NCBI GenBank assembly: GCA_030447955.1
Contig: JAUJNY010000004.1
Coordinates: forward strand, 1 to 57,039
DNA: 57,039 bases
Source: Jiangellales bacterium
GTDB taxonomy: Bacteria; Actinomycetota; Actinomycetes; Jiangellales; Jiangellaceae
Direction: 5' to 3'
Shown here: positions 16,065-24,733 of the stretch, in pieces
Numbering within the stretch: position 1 is the first letter of the stretch
Layout: each line of letters begins with the position of its first letter
Notes under the pieces: model-generated
Databases searched by the model: none
What the model was told of the DNA's origin: nothing
What the model saw: the letters and a program-made list of their open reading frames with translations, nothing else
Position numbers and translations under genes: made by a program

Positions 16065-16904
16065 ATGACTCGCGGGCAGGATGCGGGCACGGGAAGTGGC
16101 ATCGTCAGCGTCTTCGACCGGGCCGCCGCGACATACGACCACACCGGTGTGGACTTCTTCTCCGTCTTCGGGCGCCGGCTCGTCGAGATCGCCGCACTCG
16201 CTCCCGGTGAACGCGTCCTGGACGTCGGCTGCGGGCGGGGGGCGGTGCTGTTCGCGGCCGCGGAGGCGGTCGGGCCGGCCGGTGCGGTACGGGGCATCGA
16301 CCCGGCGCCCGGCATGGTGACCCGGACCGCCGCCGAGGTCCACGAGCGCGGGCTGGCACACGTTCGGGTTGACATCGGCGCCGTCGAGACTCTCGCCGAC
16401 TCGACGGAGGCGCCCTACGACGCGGTGCTGGCCGGGCTGGTCCTGTTCTTCCTTCCCGACCTGCACACCGGCCTGCGGACCTGCCGGGAGGTGCTGCGAC
16501 CTGGGGGCCGCCTGGCCTTCTCCTGGTTCGGCCCGGATGACCCGCGCTGGGAGCCGGTGCTCTCGGCGGCCCGGTCGTTTCGGCCCGATGACACTCCACC
16601 GATGCCCATGCCGTGGACCAACGACGTCTGGCGCGAGGTCGCGTCGGTCGAGGCAGCGGTCGTCACCGCCGGCTTCAGCGAGCCCGCAACGGTCGAGGAG
16701 CCGTACGACGTCACGTTCACCGACCCCGGGCAGTGGTGGCGCTGGTCCTGGTCGAACGGGTCGCGCGCCATCTTGGAGGCCATCCCCGCCGACCGGCTGG
16801 CCGAGGCGCGCGCCACCTGCGAGCAGCACCTGGAGCGGCTGCAGGAGCCCGACGGCAGCCTGCGGCTCCGGGTGGTGCTGCGCTACACCCGCGCCGGTCG
16901 TTGA
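16065..16904 (+). CDS. Class I SAM-dependent methyltransferase
   Basis: A 279-residue methyltransferase of the UbiE/methyltransf_11 type. SAM-binding motif I is VLDVGCGRGAV near residue 48-58, the acidic loop GIDPAPGM near 75, and LRPGGRLAFSW near 148 is the post-II/III segment. The substrate is unknown; a small molecule is more likely than nucleic acid. The start at 16065 is 6 nt after a TACCCT box, suggesting a leaderless mRNA. It is divergent from the DinB-like gene and convergent with moeZ (14 bp between stops). An alternative in-frame ORF extends to 15795 but runs across the DinB-like gene and is rejected. Confidence 0.86.
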   Translation: MTRGQDAGTGSGIVSVFDRAAATYDHTGVDFFSVFGRRLVEIAALAPGERVLDVGCGRGAVLFAAAEAVGPAGAVRGIDPAPGMVTRTAAEVHERGLAHVRVDIGAVETLADSTEAPYDAVLAGLVLFFLPDLHTGLRTCREVLRPGGRLAFSWFGPDDPRWEPVLSAARSFRPDDTPPMPMPWTNDVWREVASVEAAVVTAGFSEPATVEEPYDVTFTDPGQWWRWSWSNGSRAILEAIPADRLAEARATCEQHLERLQEPDGSLRLRVVLRYTRAGR

Positions 16905-16917
16905 CTCGTCCGGGTGC

Positions 16918-18102
16918 TCAGTACGTCGGCAGGTGCGGCTCGACCTGCTCGACCCACGCGTCGATGCCCCCCTCGAGGTGCATCGCATCGCGCCGCCCGG
17001 CTGCGTGCAGCTCGGCGAGAACCTCGGCGGAGCGCTGGCCGCTCTTGCAGTGCAACACGATCGGGCTGCTGGCGGGCAGCAGCTCCAGCGCCCGCCCAGC
17101 GCGGAACTCCGCCCGCGGCACCAGCACCGAGCCGGGGATGCGGTTGATCTCATACTCGTACGGCTCGCGGACGTCCACCAGCATGAAGCTCCGCTCGCCG
17201 CGAGCGCGCTCCGCGAGCCAGTCGCGCAGCTGGCGCACTGAGATGGCGGACCCGGCGGCGGGCGTCTCGGCGGCGGGCGGTTCGGCAACCGCTGGCGGAG
17301 CCGCGCCGCCGCCGTCCGCGCGTCGCGGGCCGCAGCTGAGGCAACGGGGATCCGCTCTCACCGTCACGGCGTCGAAGCGCATATCCAGCGCGTCATGCAG
17401 CAGGATCCGACCCACGAGCGGCTGCCCAAGCCCGGTCAACAGCTTGATCGCCTCGGCCGCCATGACCGAGCCGATCGTGCCGCACAACGCCCCGAGCACC
17501 CCGCCCTCGGCGCAGCCAGGCACGGCGCCAGCTGGGGGCGGCCCCGGGTGAACACAGCGGTAGCACGGACCGTGCCGGGCCCAGAACACACTCGCTTGCC
17601 CGTCGAAGCGGGAGACCGAGCCCCACATGTACGGCTTGTCGAGCACCACGCACGCATCGTTGATGACGTACCGGGTGGCGAAGTTGTCGGTGCCGTCGAC
17701 GACCAGGTCGTACGCGGCGAACGTGTCAAGCGCATTGGTGCCGTCGAGGCGCTGCTCGTGCAGCACGACCTCGACGTAGGGGTTCAGCTCGCGCACGGCC
17801 GCCCCCGCGGACGCGGCCTTCGGGTGGCCTACGTCGCTGCGCCCGTGGACGACCTGACGCTGCAGGTTGGACTCCTCCACGGCGTCGAAGTCGGCGATGC
17901 CCAGCGTGCCCACCCCGGCGGCAGCGAGGTACATCAGTGCCGGCGAGCCCAGGCCCCCGGCGCCCACGACGAGGACCTTCGCGTTCGCCAGGCGCTGCTG
18001 ACCGGCCATCCCCAACTCCGGAAGCACCAGGTGACGCGCGTAGCGGCGTACCTGGTCGGCGCTCAACGCAGCGCCGGGCGCGACGAGCGGCGGCAGGGAC
18101 AC
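16918..18102 (-). CDS. moeZ: Adenylyltransferase/sulfurtransferase MoeZ
   Basis: A 394-residue two-domain protein. Residues about 1-260 are a ThiF/MoeB/E1-like adenylyltransferase with GAGGLGSP (near 49-56) and two CxxC zinc pairs (CYRC, CLSC). Residues about 290-394 are a rhodanese domain with catalytic HCKSGQRSAE. It adenylates the C-terminal Gly-Gly of small carrier proteins and passes sulfur to form thiocarboxylates for molybdopterin, thiamine or cysteine synthesis. The GTG start at 18102 has GGAGGAG upstream. It is divergent from the tetR gene, as in mycobacteria. Confidence 0.93.
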   Translation of the reverse strand: MSLPPLVAPGAALSADQVRRYARHLVLPELGMAGQQRLANAKVLVVGAGGLGSPALMYLAAAGVGTLGIADFDAVEESNLQRQVVHGRSDVGHPKAASAGAAVRELNPYVEVVLHEQRLDGTNALDTFAAYDLVVDGTDNFATRYVINDACVVLDKPYMWGSVSRFDGQASVFWARHGPCYRCVHPGPPPAGAVPGCAEGGVLGALCGTIGSVMAAEAIKLLTGLGQPLVGRILLHDALDMRFDAVTVRADPRCLSCGPRRADGGGAAPPAVAEPPAAETPAAGSAISVRQLRDWLAERARGERSFMLVDVREPYEYEINRIPGSVLVPRAEFRAGRALELLPASSPIVLHCKSGQRSAEVLAELHAAGRRDAMHLEGGIDAWVEQVEPHLPTY

Positions 18103-18191
18103 GCGCTCCTCCGGCGGCGGGCGATGGTCGCGCTTGTGACGGGAGGCTCAACCCAGCCGCAAGCCTGGCTGTTCCGTCCCCCGCCCGCCAC

Positions 18192-18197
18192 TACGCT
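18192..18197 (+). promoter_or_regulatory. -10 box, leaderless tetR gene
   Basis: TACGCT ends 6 nt before the GTG at 18204. Confidence 0.4.
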
Positions 18198-18203
18198 GCG
18201 CCG

Positions 18204-18848
18204 GTGACCCAGCCGTCGGACACGCTGGTGACGGGTGGACGCCCTTCCCCGGAGGAGCGGCGCACCCAGCTGCTGCAGGCGGCACGTGAAGTGTTTGTAC
18301 GCCACGGCTACCACGCCGCCGCGATGGACGAGATCGCCGCCCAGGCTGGAGTCAGCAAGCCGGTGCTCTACCAGCACTTCCCGGGCAAGCTCGACCTCTA
18401 CCTGGCGCTGCTGGAGCAGAGCGGGCAGGAGCTCGTACGGGGACTGCGGGCGGGACTGGCCTCGTCGGCGGACAACAAGCTGCGGGCGGCGGCGACGGTG
18501 CGCGCCTACTTCACCTACGTTGGCGACCCGGGCGGGGCCTTTCGGCTCATCTTCGAGTCTGACCACATCAACGAGCCGGCGGTCCGCTCGTGCATCGAAC
18601 GGGTCCACCGTCAGTGCGCCGAGGCGATCAGTGAGGTCATCGCCGCGGACACCGGGCGTTCACACCCAGAGTCGTTGGTGCTGGCCGCCGGTCTCGCGGG
18701 CATGGCCCAGATGTCGGCGCGCTACTGGCTGGCGAGCCGCGGCGCGATCCCCCAGGAGCTGGCGACCGAGCTGGTGTCCACCCTTGGCTGGCGAGGGATC
18801 CGCGGCTTCCCGCGCCGTGAAGACCTCGCTGGCGCCCCCACCGACTAG
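18204..18848 (+). CDS. TetR family transcriptional regulator
   Basis: A 214-residue repressor-type protein. The N-terminal helix-turn-helix is clear (AREVFVRHGYHAAAMDEIA, then AGVSKPVLYQHFPGKLDLYL, residues about 28-65), followed by an all-helical ligand/dimer domain. The ligand and targets are unknown. The GTG at 18204 lies 6 nt after a TACGCT box, favouring this start over the longer in-frame extension into moeZ. The gene is divergent from moeZ and is followed by the DUF3107 gene, matching the mycobacterial Rv3208-Rv3208A arrangement. Confidence 0.9.
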   Translation: MTQPSDTLVTGGRPSPEERRTQLLQAAREVFVRHGYHAAAMDEIAAQAGVSKPVLYQHFPGKLDLYLALLEQSGQELVRGLRAGLASSADNKLRAAATVRAYFTYVGDPGGAFRLIFESDHINEPAVRSCIERVHRQCAEAISEVIAADTGRSHPESLVLAAGLAGMAQMSARYWLASRGAIPQELATELVSTLGWRGIRGFPRREDLAGAPTD

Positions 18849-18938
18849 CCTGAGCCGGCCGCCGCGATTCCCACGGCGAGCAGCGACCGGGCCCGCCCGT
18901 CGTACGCAGCCGTTCAGCAGACTTCGGGAGGACCGCAG

Positions 18939-19163
18939 GTGGAGGTCAGGATCGGCGTGCAGCACACCGCACGCGAGATCGTCATCGACAGCGGCGCGCC
19001 TCCCGACGAGGTGGAGCAGGACGTCGCTGCGGCGCTCGACTCCGGCGGTGTGCTCACGCTGCGCGACGAGCGCGGACGCAAGGTGATCGTGCCTGCTGAC
19101 CGGCTCGCCTACGTCGACATCAGCCCCCAGATCGAGCGCCGCGTCGGTTTCGGCACCGCGTAG
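18939..19163 (+). CDS. DUF3107 family small protein
   Basis: A 74-residue acidic-to-neutral protein of the actinobacterial DUF3107 family (the Rv3208A type). The sequence VEVRIGVQHTAREIVIDS opens a short alpha/beta fold, and the ending ISPQIERRVGFG is typical. Its function is not known to me; there are no catalytic motifs or membrane segments. It starts with GTG at 18939 with a GGGAGGACC site upstream and lies 90 bp downstream of the tetR gene on the same strand, a conserved pairing. Confidence 0.88.
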   Translation: MEVRIGVQHTAREIVIDSGAPPDEVEQDVAAALDSGGVLTLRDERGRKVIVPADRLAYVDISPQIERRVGFGTA

Positions 19164-19259
19164 GAGCCCGTGCGGCGCGTCGTCCTGCCAGGCGCGCCAG
19201 GTTTGCCCGATCATGGGCGCGGGGTACGGCAGGCCGTGAGCTATCCCTGAGGAGGGAAC

Positions 19260-19523
19260 ATGGTTGGCAGCATCATCAGCGCCATCATCATCGGCGCGAT
19301 CATCGGCGTTCTCGGACGCCTGGTCGTCCCGGGCAAGCAGGACATCAGCATCGTCTTGACCATCGTGATCGGGATTGTCGCGGCGCTGATCGGCACCTTC
19401 ATCGCCCGCGCGCTCGACATCGCGAACACCGGTGGCATCGACTGGATCGAGCTGCTCATCCAGGTGGTGCTGGCGGCCATCGGCGTGGCCGGCGTCGCGG
19501 GGGCCATGGGCCGAAAGGCCTGA
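19260..19523 (+). CDS. GlsB/YeaQ/YmgE family membrane protein
   Basis: An 87-residue protein with three hydrophobic segments (about 2-22, 30-52 and 62-82), fitting the transglycosylase-associated/YeaQ family. The short Gly-rich N-terminal segment (IIGAIIGVLGRLVVPGKQ) is characteristic. Members are small inner-membrane proteins linked to general stress; no enzymatic role is established. ATG 19260 is preceded by TGAGGAGGG. It is convergent with the ferritin-like gene, with a strong hairpin between them. Confidence 0.86.
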   Translation: MVGSIISAIIIGAIIGVLGRLVVPGKQDISIVLTIVIGIVAALIGTFIARALDIANTGGIDWIELLIQVVLAAIGVAGVAGAMGRKA

Positions 19524-19550
19524 GTCGGGGGCTCGCGGCGTCTGACTCAT

Positions 19551-19586
19551 CAGCCCGGTGCGGTGCCTCGGCGCCGTACCGGGCTG
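19551..19586. terminator. Bidirectional terminator-like hairpin
   Basis: CAGCCCGGT (19551-19559) and ACCGGGCTG (19578-19586) form a 9-bp stem with further inner pairing. It lies between the convergent genes ending at 19523 and 19626. There is no long U-tract, as is usual in actinobacteria. Confidence 0.6.
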
Positions 19587-19625
19587 AGACGCGTCACGAC
19601 CTGAACACGGCAGTCAGCGAGCCGC

Positions 19626-20324
19626 TCAGGCAGAGAGGCCCAGCGCGGCCATCCGCTTGGTGTGGTTCTCGGTGAGCCTGGCGAAGACTCGGCCGATCTC
19701 GGCCAGGTCCATGCTGGGCTGGTCGATCGCTCCGACGATCAGCGCGGACAGGGCGTCCCGGTCTGCGGCGACCCGGTGCGCCTGGCTGAGCGCCTCCCCC
19801 ATGAGGCGACGTCCCCACAGGGCCAGCCGACCACCGACACGCGCGTCGCCCGTGATGGCGGCGCGCACCCGCTCGACCGCGAAGCCGGCGTGACCGGTGT
19901 CCGCGAGGACCTCGACCACGAGAGCGCGGGTGTCCGCGTCGAGAAAGGCCGACACCTCGCGATAGAAGTCCGCGGCGATCCCGTCCCCGACGTAGGCCTT
20001 GACCAGGCCCTCGAGCCAGTCCGCCGGAGCGGTGTGTGCATGGAACTCGTCCAGCGGGCCGCGAAAGGGTGTCATCGCCGCGCTGGGATCCGCACCGAGC
20101 TGCACGAGTCGGTCCCGCAGCCGTTCGAAGTGATGGAACTCGGCGGCGGCCATGGCCGCCAGCTGGGCCTTGTCGTTCAGCGTCGGGGCTAGGGCTGCGT
20201 CCTCGGCAAGCCGCTCGAACGCGGTGAGTTCCCCGTACGCGAGTACCCCGAGCAGGTCGACGACGGCAGCGCGGTAAGGCGGGTGGTCCAGTGCGTCGAC
20301 GCCTCCCGCGGGCTGCTCCGCCAC
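19626..20324 (-). CDS. Ferritin-like fold protein
   Basis: A 232-residue all-helical protein. Carboxylate/His pairs fitting a di-iron four-helix bundle are visible: GELTAFERL early, AAAEFHHFERL near 60, and EVLADTGHAGF near 150. It resembles the actinobacterial proteins annotated as ferritin-like or tRNA-hydroxylase-like (Rv3210c position). Activity is unknown. GTG 20324 is preferred: TACGCT on the minus strand (20337-20332) ends 7 nt upstream, indicating a leaderless mRNA. A longer frame to 20699 would run through the helicase gene. It is divergent from the DEAD-box helicase. Confidence 0.8.
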   Translation of the reverse strand: MAEQPAGGVDALDHPPYRAAVVDLLGVLAYGELTAFERLAEDAALAPTLNDKAQLAAMAAAEFHHFERLRDRLVQLGADPSAAMTPFRGPLDEFHAHTAPADWLEGLVKAYVGDGIAADFYREVSAFLDADTRALVVEVLADTGHAGFAVERVRAAITGDARVGGRLALWGRRLMGEALSQAHRVAADRDALSALIVGAIDQPSMDLAEIGRVFARLTENHTKRMAALGLSA

Positions 20325-20357
20325 GCGTTGCAGCGTAGCGGCGCTGCCGGTCGTGGC

Positions 20358-20363
20358 TAGACT
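20358..20363 (+). promoter_or_regulatory. -10 box of the DEAD-box helicase gene
   Basis: TAGACT predicts a transcript starting near 20370, downstream of the GTG at 20353, which argues against that upstream start. Confidence 0.4.
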
Positions 20364-20487
20364 GGCCGGCGAAGCGGGCGCCCGGCAGCCTTGCCGCGGC
20401 GCGCCACCAGACCTTCCGCCGCACCGCGACCGCCCGCAGACCTGCAGCCGCGCCGCGCGCGGCGATGTACGAAAGAGGCGATCAGGC

Positions 20488-22047
20488 CTGACCACGTTCC
20501 GCGAGCTCGGGGTGCTCCCCGCCATCGCCGATGCTCTTGACAAGCTTGGCATCGCCGAGGCCTTTCCCATCCAGGAGATGGCCCTTCCGCTGGCCTTGAC
20601 CGGCACCGACGTCATCGGCCAGGCCCGCACGGGCACCGGCAAGACGTTGGCGTACGGAATCCCGCTGCTGCAGCGCATCGTCGCCCCGGACGACCGCAAC
20701 TACGCCGATCTGGTCGAGGTCGGACGGCCCCAGGCGCTGGTCGTCGTCCCCACCCGCGAGCTTGCCGTGCAGGTGGCCGGCGACCTGCGTGCGGCCGCAT
20801 CCGTCCGCCGCGTCCGCGTCCTCACTGTCTACGGCGGGCGGGCGTACGAGCCGCAGGTCGCGGCGCTGCGGACGGGTGTCGATGTCGTCGTCGGCACGCC
20901 TGGGCGGCTGCTGGACCTGCGCCAGCAGGGCGAGCTGGACCTCTCCCACGTCAAGGTCCTGGTGCTCGACGAGGCCGACGAGATGCTCGACCTGGGGTTC
21001 CTGCCCGACATCGAGCGCATCGTGGAGCGCATCCCCGAGCTGCGCCAGACCATGCTGTTCTCGGCGACCATGCCCGGACAGGTGGTCGCGCTGGCGCGCC
21101 GGTACATGCGCCACCCGGTCAACCTGCGCGCCGAGTCGCCGGAGGAGACGGCAACCGTGCCGACGACCGCGCAGTTCGTCTACCGGGTGCACTCCCTGGA
21201 CAAGGAGGAGATCCTCGCCCGCCTGCTGCAAGCGGAGGGCCGCGGCCTGGCCATGGTCTTCTGCCGCACCAAGCGCTCGGCTCAGCGGGTCGCCGACGGG
21301 CTGGCCGATCGCGGCTTCGCGGTGGCGGCGGTCCACGGTGACCTCGGTCAAGGCGCCCGTGAACAGGCCATGCGCGCCTTCCACGGCGGCAAGGTCGACG
21401 TCCTCGTGGCCACCGATGTCGCCGCCCGGGGCATCGACGTCGAGGGGGTCACCCACGTCGTCAACTACGTCTGCCCCGAGGACGACAAGGTCTACCTGCA
21501 CCGCATCGGGCGCACCGGGCGCGCCGGTGCCTCCGGCATCGCGGTGACCTTTGTCGACTGGGACGACCTGGCCCGCTGGCAGGGCATCAACACCGCGCTG
21601 GGGCTGCCCTACGCGGAGCCGGCCGAGACATACTCGACCTCCGAGCACCTGTATGTGGAGCTCGGCATCCCCCATGGCGTCACCGGCACGCTGCCGCGGG
21701 GCCAGCGCACCCGTGCCGGACTGGCGGCCGAAGAGGTCGAGGACATCGGCGAGACCGGTCGCCGCTCCGGCCAACGCCCGCAGGCCCGGGACGGGCGTGC
21801 AGGTCGGGACCGCTCCAGCCGCGGCGCGGCCGGCGGTGGGGAAGCGGCCCACCGCGGGCGGGACGCCGATGCGGCCCGGGAGAGTGAGGGACGCCGTCGA
21901 CCACGACGACGGCGCACCCGCGGCGGGGTGCCTTTGGACGGCGGACCTGCTGCCCCGGCGGTGGCGACGCCGGTCAGCGGCGAGGAGCCCACGGCCTCGG
22001 CCCGGCGCCGCCGTCGGCGGCGGCGTTCGACGTCCAGCGACTCCTGA
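20488..22047 (+). CDS. rhlE: DEAD-box ATP-dependent RNA helicase (RhlE-like)
   Basis: A DEAD-box RNA helicase: Q motif (F..GI..AFPIQ), Walker A ARTGTGKT, PTRELA, DEAD (VLDEADEM), SAT, then the RecA2 domain with TDVAARGIDV and HRIGRTGRAG, and a long basic Arg/Gly tail. It remodels RNA in ribosome assembly or decay. The start is uncertain: the frame is open from GTG 20353, but a -10 box (20358-20363) overlaps that region, no ATG/GTG/TTG follows before the Q motif, and CTG 20488 has an AGAGG site about 9 nt upstream. From 20488 the protein is 519 residues; from 20353 it is 564. Confidence 0.88.
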   Translation: MTTFRELGVLPAIADALDKLGIAEAFPIQEMALPLALTGTDVIGQARTGTGKTLAYGIPLLQRIVAPDDRNYADLVEVGRPQALVVVPTRELAVQVAGDLRAAASVRRVRVLTVYGGRAYEPQVAALRTGVDVVVGTPGRLLDLRQQGELDLSHVKVLVLDEADEMLDLGFLPDIERIVERIPELRQTMLFSATMPGQVVALARRYMRHPVNLRAESPEETATVPTTAQFVYRVHSLDKEEILARLLQAEGRGLAMVFCRTKRSAQRVADGLADRGFAVAAVHGDLGQGAREQAMRAFHGGKVDVLVATDVAARGIDVEGVTHVVNYVCPEDDKVYLHRIGRTGRAGASGIAVTFVDWDDLARWQGINTALGLPYAEPAETYSTSEHLYVELGIPHGVTGTLPRGQRTRAGLAAEEVEDIGETGRRSGQRPQARDGRAGRDRSSRGAAGGGEAAHRGRDADAARESEGRRRPRRRRTRGGVPLDGGPAAPAVATPVSGEEPTASARRRRRRRRSTSSDS

Positions 22048-22114
22048 GCGCCGACACCGCCGCCCAGCCCGACGGCAGCGGAGCGGCTCGCCGACCGGCC
22101 CGCCATCGGGGGCT

Positions 22115-22792
22115 TCAGGCGGTGACAACCACCGGCGTGCCGACGGGAGCGAACTTCCACAGCGCCCGCGCATCGCGCTCGCGTTGCCGGATGCACCCGT
22201 CGGAGAGCGGAGTACCGAGCCGGGCGAGCGACTGCACGGCGCGCCCAGTTGCCGCCCGTACCGGGATGTCGTGGAAACCGATGTTGGCGTTGTCGCCGCG
22301 GGTGAAGCGGACCATGTACTCCATCGTCTCCGTGCCGTGCCAGCTAACGGCGTGCCGGGAGGTGGAGAACACCGGGTATGTGCCGGGCGCGACCTGGTCG
22401 TAGCGACTACCCGAGACGAGGTAGCTGCGGGCCACGGCTCCGTCGGCGCGCACCAGCCAGACCCGCTGGGCGGAGATGTCGTAAACGACCCGGCGCCCGG
22501 TGCCGGAGTCGGACGGCAACGGATGGCGCGTGGTCCGGCGGTTGGCCTGCGCTCCACCCCGGTCGTCGGCGATCACCGGCTCCGACACCGGCCGGCCGAG
22601 CCCTTGGTGCGACTCGCCGGCGGGGTCCGGGCGCGGCACCATCGCGTCCGCTGCGGACCCGGTGTCGCTCAGCGGGAGGACGCCGGTACCGGCGAGCCCG
22701 GAGACCACGAGGACACCGGCCGAGGCCGCAGCGGCCGCGCCGCGCCCGCGTGCGCGCCGCCGCGCGCGGTGCTGCGCTGCTCGGGTCGACAT
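22115..22792 (-). CDS. L,D-transpeptidase (YkuD-type)
   Basis: A 225-residue exported protein. A basic N-terminus and hydrophobic segment (about 18-42) form a signal or anchor; a flexible linker follows; the YkuD catalytic domain covers about 100-225 with GFHDIPV and SDGCIRQ, where Cys is the nucleophile. The usual SHGC is SDGC here, a substitution seen in some YkuD relatives. Such enzymes make 3-3 peptidoglycan cross-links or attach proteins outside the membrane. There is no obvious N-terminal IgD-like domain. It is convergent with the helicase gene and divergent from the hydrolase at 22901. Confidence 0.85.
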   Translation of the reverse strand: MSTRAAQHRARRRARGRGAAAAASAGVLVVSGLAGTGVLPLSDTGSAADAMVPRPDPAGESHQGLGRPVSEPVIADDRGGAQANRRTTRHPLPSDSGTGRRVVYDISAQRVWLVRADGAVARSYLVSGSRYDQVAPGTYPVFSTSRHAVSWHGTETMEYMVRFTRGDNANIGFHDIPVRAATGRAVQSLARLGTPLSDGCIRQRERDARALWKFAPVGTPVVVTA

Positions 22793-22888
22793 AGCCCTCC
22801 TCGGGGGTCTCTGCCTTCATGGTCGGCAGAGATCACTGCGGTGGAGCCTACGGCAGCCGCGGATGGGACCAAGGAGATCGCAGATGGC

Positions 22889-22894
22889 TAGCGT
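22889..22894 (+). promoter_or_regulatory. -10 box, leaderless hydrolase gene
   Basis: TAGCGT ends 6 nt before the ATG at 22901. Confidence 0.4.
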
Positions 22895-22900
22895 GGGCCA

Positions 22901-23788
22901 ATGACCTCCCCGCGGCTGCTCGGCCTCCCGCCGGGAGTGCTTGCGCGCACCGTCGAGACAGGGCGCGGTGCGTTCGCCGCCCTGCAGGCGTTGCCGGACC
23001 CGGCGCGCCAGGCGAGGTCAGCCAGCGGTGGGCTCGCGCTGCTTGTGCCCGGGTGGACGGGGAGCAAGGAGGACTTCCTCGCCATCCTGCAGCCACTCGC
23101 CGACGCGGGCTTCTCCGCGGTCGCCGTCGACCAGCGCGGCCAGTTCGAGACCCCGGGCGTCGAGGATCCCGGCGCCTACACGATCAACGCCCTCGCCGAC
23201 GACGCGGCCGCCCTTGCCGTCGCGCTTGGTGGCCCAGTGCATCTGGTCGGGCATTCGTTCGGGGGCATCGTGGCTCGCGTCACTGCCCTGCGCCACCCCA
23301 GGCTCGTCCGCTCCCTGACCCTGTTGTGCTCGGGACCGGCAGCGATCCCCGGCGACCGGCGCGAGCTGCTGACGCAGATGGCCGCGGTGATCGCCGCCCA
23401 GGGGTTGGGCGCGACCTGGGCGGCCAAGCAGGCGTACGACCGGTCGGTGGGTGTGGCAGAGCTGCCGCAGGAGGTCGAGGCGTGGCTCGAGCGCCGCTTC
23501 CACGCCAACCACCCAGTGTCCCTGCGGGAGATCACCCTGCGGCTGGTGGACGAGACCGACCGCGTCGACGAGCTTGCCGCCTCAGGAGTCCCGGTGCTCG
23601 TCGCGTACGGCGAGGCGGACGACGGCTGGCCGCCGGCCGAGCAGGTCGCCATGGCCCACCGGCTCGGAGCCCCCAGTGTCGCGATCCCCGGCGCCGGTCA
23701 CTCCCCCGCCACCGAGCGCCCGCAGGCTCTGGTCGACCTGCTCACCGTTTTTTGGTCGACCCTCGCCACGGAGGACGCGGGCCGCTGA
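22901..23788 (+). CDS. Alpha/beta hydrolase
   Basis: A 295-residue alpha/beta-hydrolase fold protein. The oxyanion segment LLVPGWTGSKED is near residue 47-58, the nucleophile elbow GHSFGG near 115, an acidic residue in the GEADDGWP loop near 240, and the catalytic His in GAGHSP near 265. No signal peptide is seen, so it is cytoplasmic. The substrate is unknown; esterase, lactonase or lipase-like activity are all possible. A TAGCGT box 6 nt before the ATG suggests a leaderless mRNA. It is convergent with the RecB-like nuclease gene. Confidence 0.86.
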   Translation: MTSPRLLGLPPGVLARTVETGRGAFAALQALPDPARQARSASGGLALLVPGWTGSKEDFLAILQPLADAGFSAVAVDQRGQFETPGVEDPGAYTINALADDAAALAVALGGPVHLVGHSFGGIVARVTALRHPRLVRSLTLLCSGPAAIPGDRRELLTQMAAVIAAQGLGATWAAKQAYDRSVGVAELPQEVEAWLERRFHANHPVSLREITLRLVDETDRVDELAASGVPVLVAYGEADDGWPPAEQVAMAHRLGAPSVAIPGAGHSPATERPQALVDLLTVFWSTLATEDAGR

Positions 23789-23820
23789 GACCGCCCCCGG
23801 CCGGCGCGTACGGCAGGGGG

Positions 23821-24648
23821 TCAGTCGGGCTCGCCCAGACCGTCCCAGCTGCGCCGCGCCGGCGCCGCCGTTCGGCCCTCCGGGCAGGACGGGGACCAGT
23901 CACACCAGGCGCAGCGCGGTCCGGGCCGGGGCGGGAAGGCCGCGTCGCGGGCCGCCTCGTCGGCGAAGCTGGCGTCGGCCTCCCGGCACTCCTCCGCGAC
24001 CGCCTCCGCGCGCCTGAGATGGCGGTCGAGGGCCTCCTCGGGGTGCTCCCAGCTGGCGACCGTGCCGCTGGGGACGTGGTGCAGCTCCACGCGGCGACAC
24101 CGCTGGCGCAGCACCCGAGCCGCAGCGGCGGCGTACACGGCCAGGGCGAGGGAGCAGCGCGCGTCGTCGTCGGTGCTGACGTGACGACCCGCCTTGTAGT
24201 CGACCACGACCAGCTCGCGTCGCCCGTCCGGCGCGGGCCGCTCGTCGATGCGGTCAACCCGGCCGGACAGCGCGGCGCCGCCGTGGCGCAGCCCCACGGT
24301 CCGCTCGACACCGCGCGGCTCATCGTGCGGGTCGAGCGCGGAGACGTAGCGTTCGACGAAAGCCCGCGCCCGCTGCCGCCACCGCGCCGACTGCTCGGGG
24401 TCGCGGTAGCCCTCCGCCGCCCAGTGCGTGCCGAGCAAGGCGCCGGCCGCGGGCGGGCTGCGCTTGGTCATGGGCAGCCGCCACCAGCCGGCGAGGGCGA
24501 GGTGCACGCTCGAGCCGAGGCTGTTGTGCGCCCAGGGGGCGCCCCGTCGGGGCGGTGGCCGGTCGAGGTAGGTGAAGCGGTAGCGGCGCGGGCAGTCCAT
24601 CCAGGTGGTGAGCCGGGTCGGGGTCGCGGCGTACAGGCGCTGCGGCAT
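23821..24648 (-). CDS. RecB-family PD-(D/E)XK exonuclease
   Basis: A 275-residue stand-alone nuclease. Motifs in order: PTRLTTWMDCPRRYRF at the N-terminus, GRVDRIDE near 135, VVVDYKAGR near 158 (the D-xK active site), and a C-terminal cluster CAWCDWSPSC. One N-terminal and three C-terminal cysteines match the iron-sulfur cluster of Cas4/AddB-type nucleases. It may process DNA ends; no Cas genes are nearby. ATG 24648 fits family starts; GTG 24711 and TTG 24756 are in frame and would overlap marC less or more. It is downstream of the MarC gene on the same strand. Confidence 0.85.
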   Translation of the reverse strand: MPQRLYAATPTRLTTWMDCPRRYRFTYLDRPPPRRGAPWAHNSLGSSVHLALAGWWRLPMTKRSPPAAGALLGTHWAAEGYRDPEQSARWRQRARAFVERYVSALDPHDEPRGVERTVGLRHGGAALSGRVDRIDERPAPDGRRELVVVDYKAGRHVSTDDDARCSLALAVYAAAAARVLRQRCRRVELHHVPSGTVASWEHPEEALDRHLRRAEAVAEECREADASFADEAARDAAFPPRPGPRCAWCDWSPSCPEGRTAAPARRSWDGLGEPD

Positions 24649-24733
24649 CCCCGCGAGCGTCTGCTGCCCCCCGCCCACCGGTCCGCCGCCGCCCGCTGCC
24701 CTGTCGCTCACCGGGCCGCCGCCCGCCGCCCGC

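Noticed and set aside
20482..22557. Long minus-strand open frame opposite the DEAD-box helicase
   Set aside because: It overlaps two real genes and has low-complexity content; no domain recognised.
23821..24648. Possible Cas4
   Set aside because: The iron-sulfur RecB fold is shared, but no Cas genes or repeat arrays are present; a general RecB-family exonuclease fits better.
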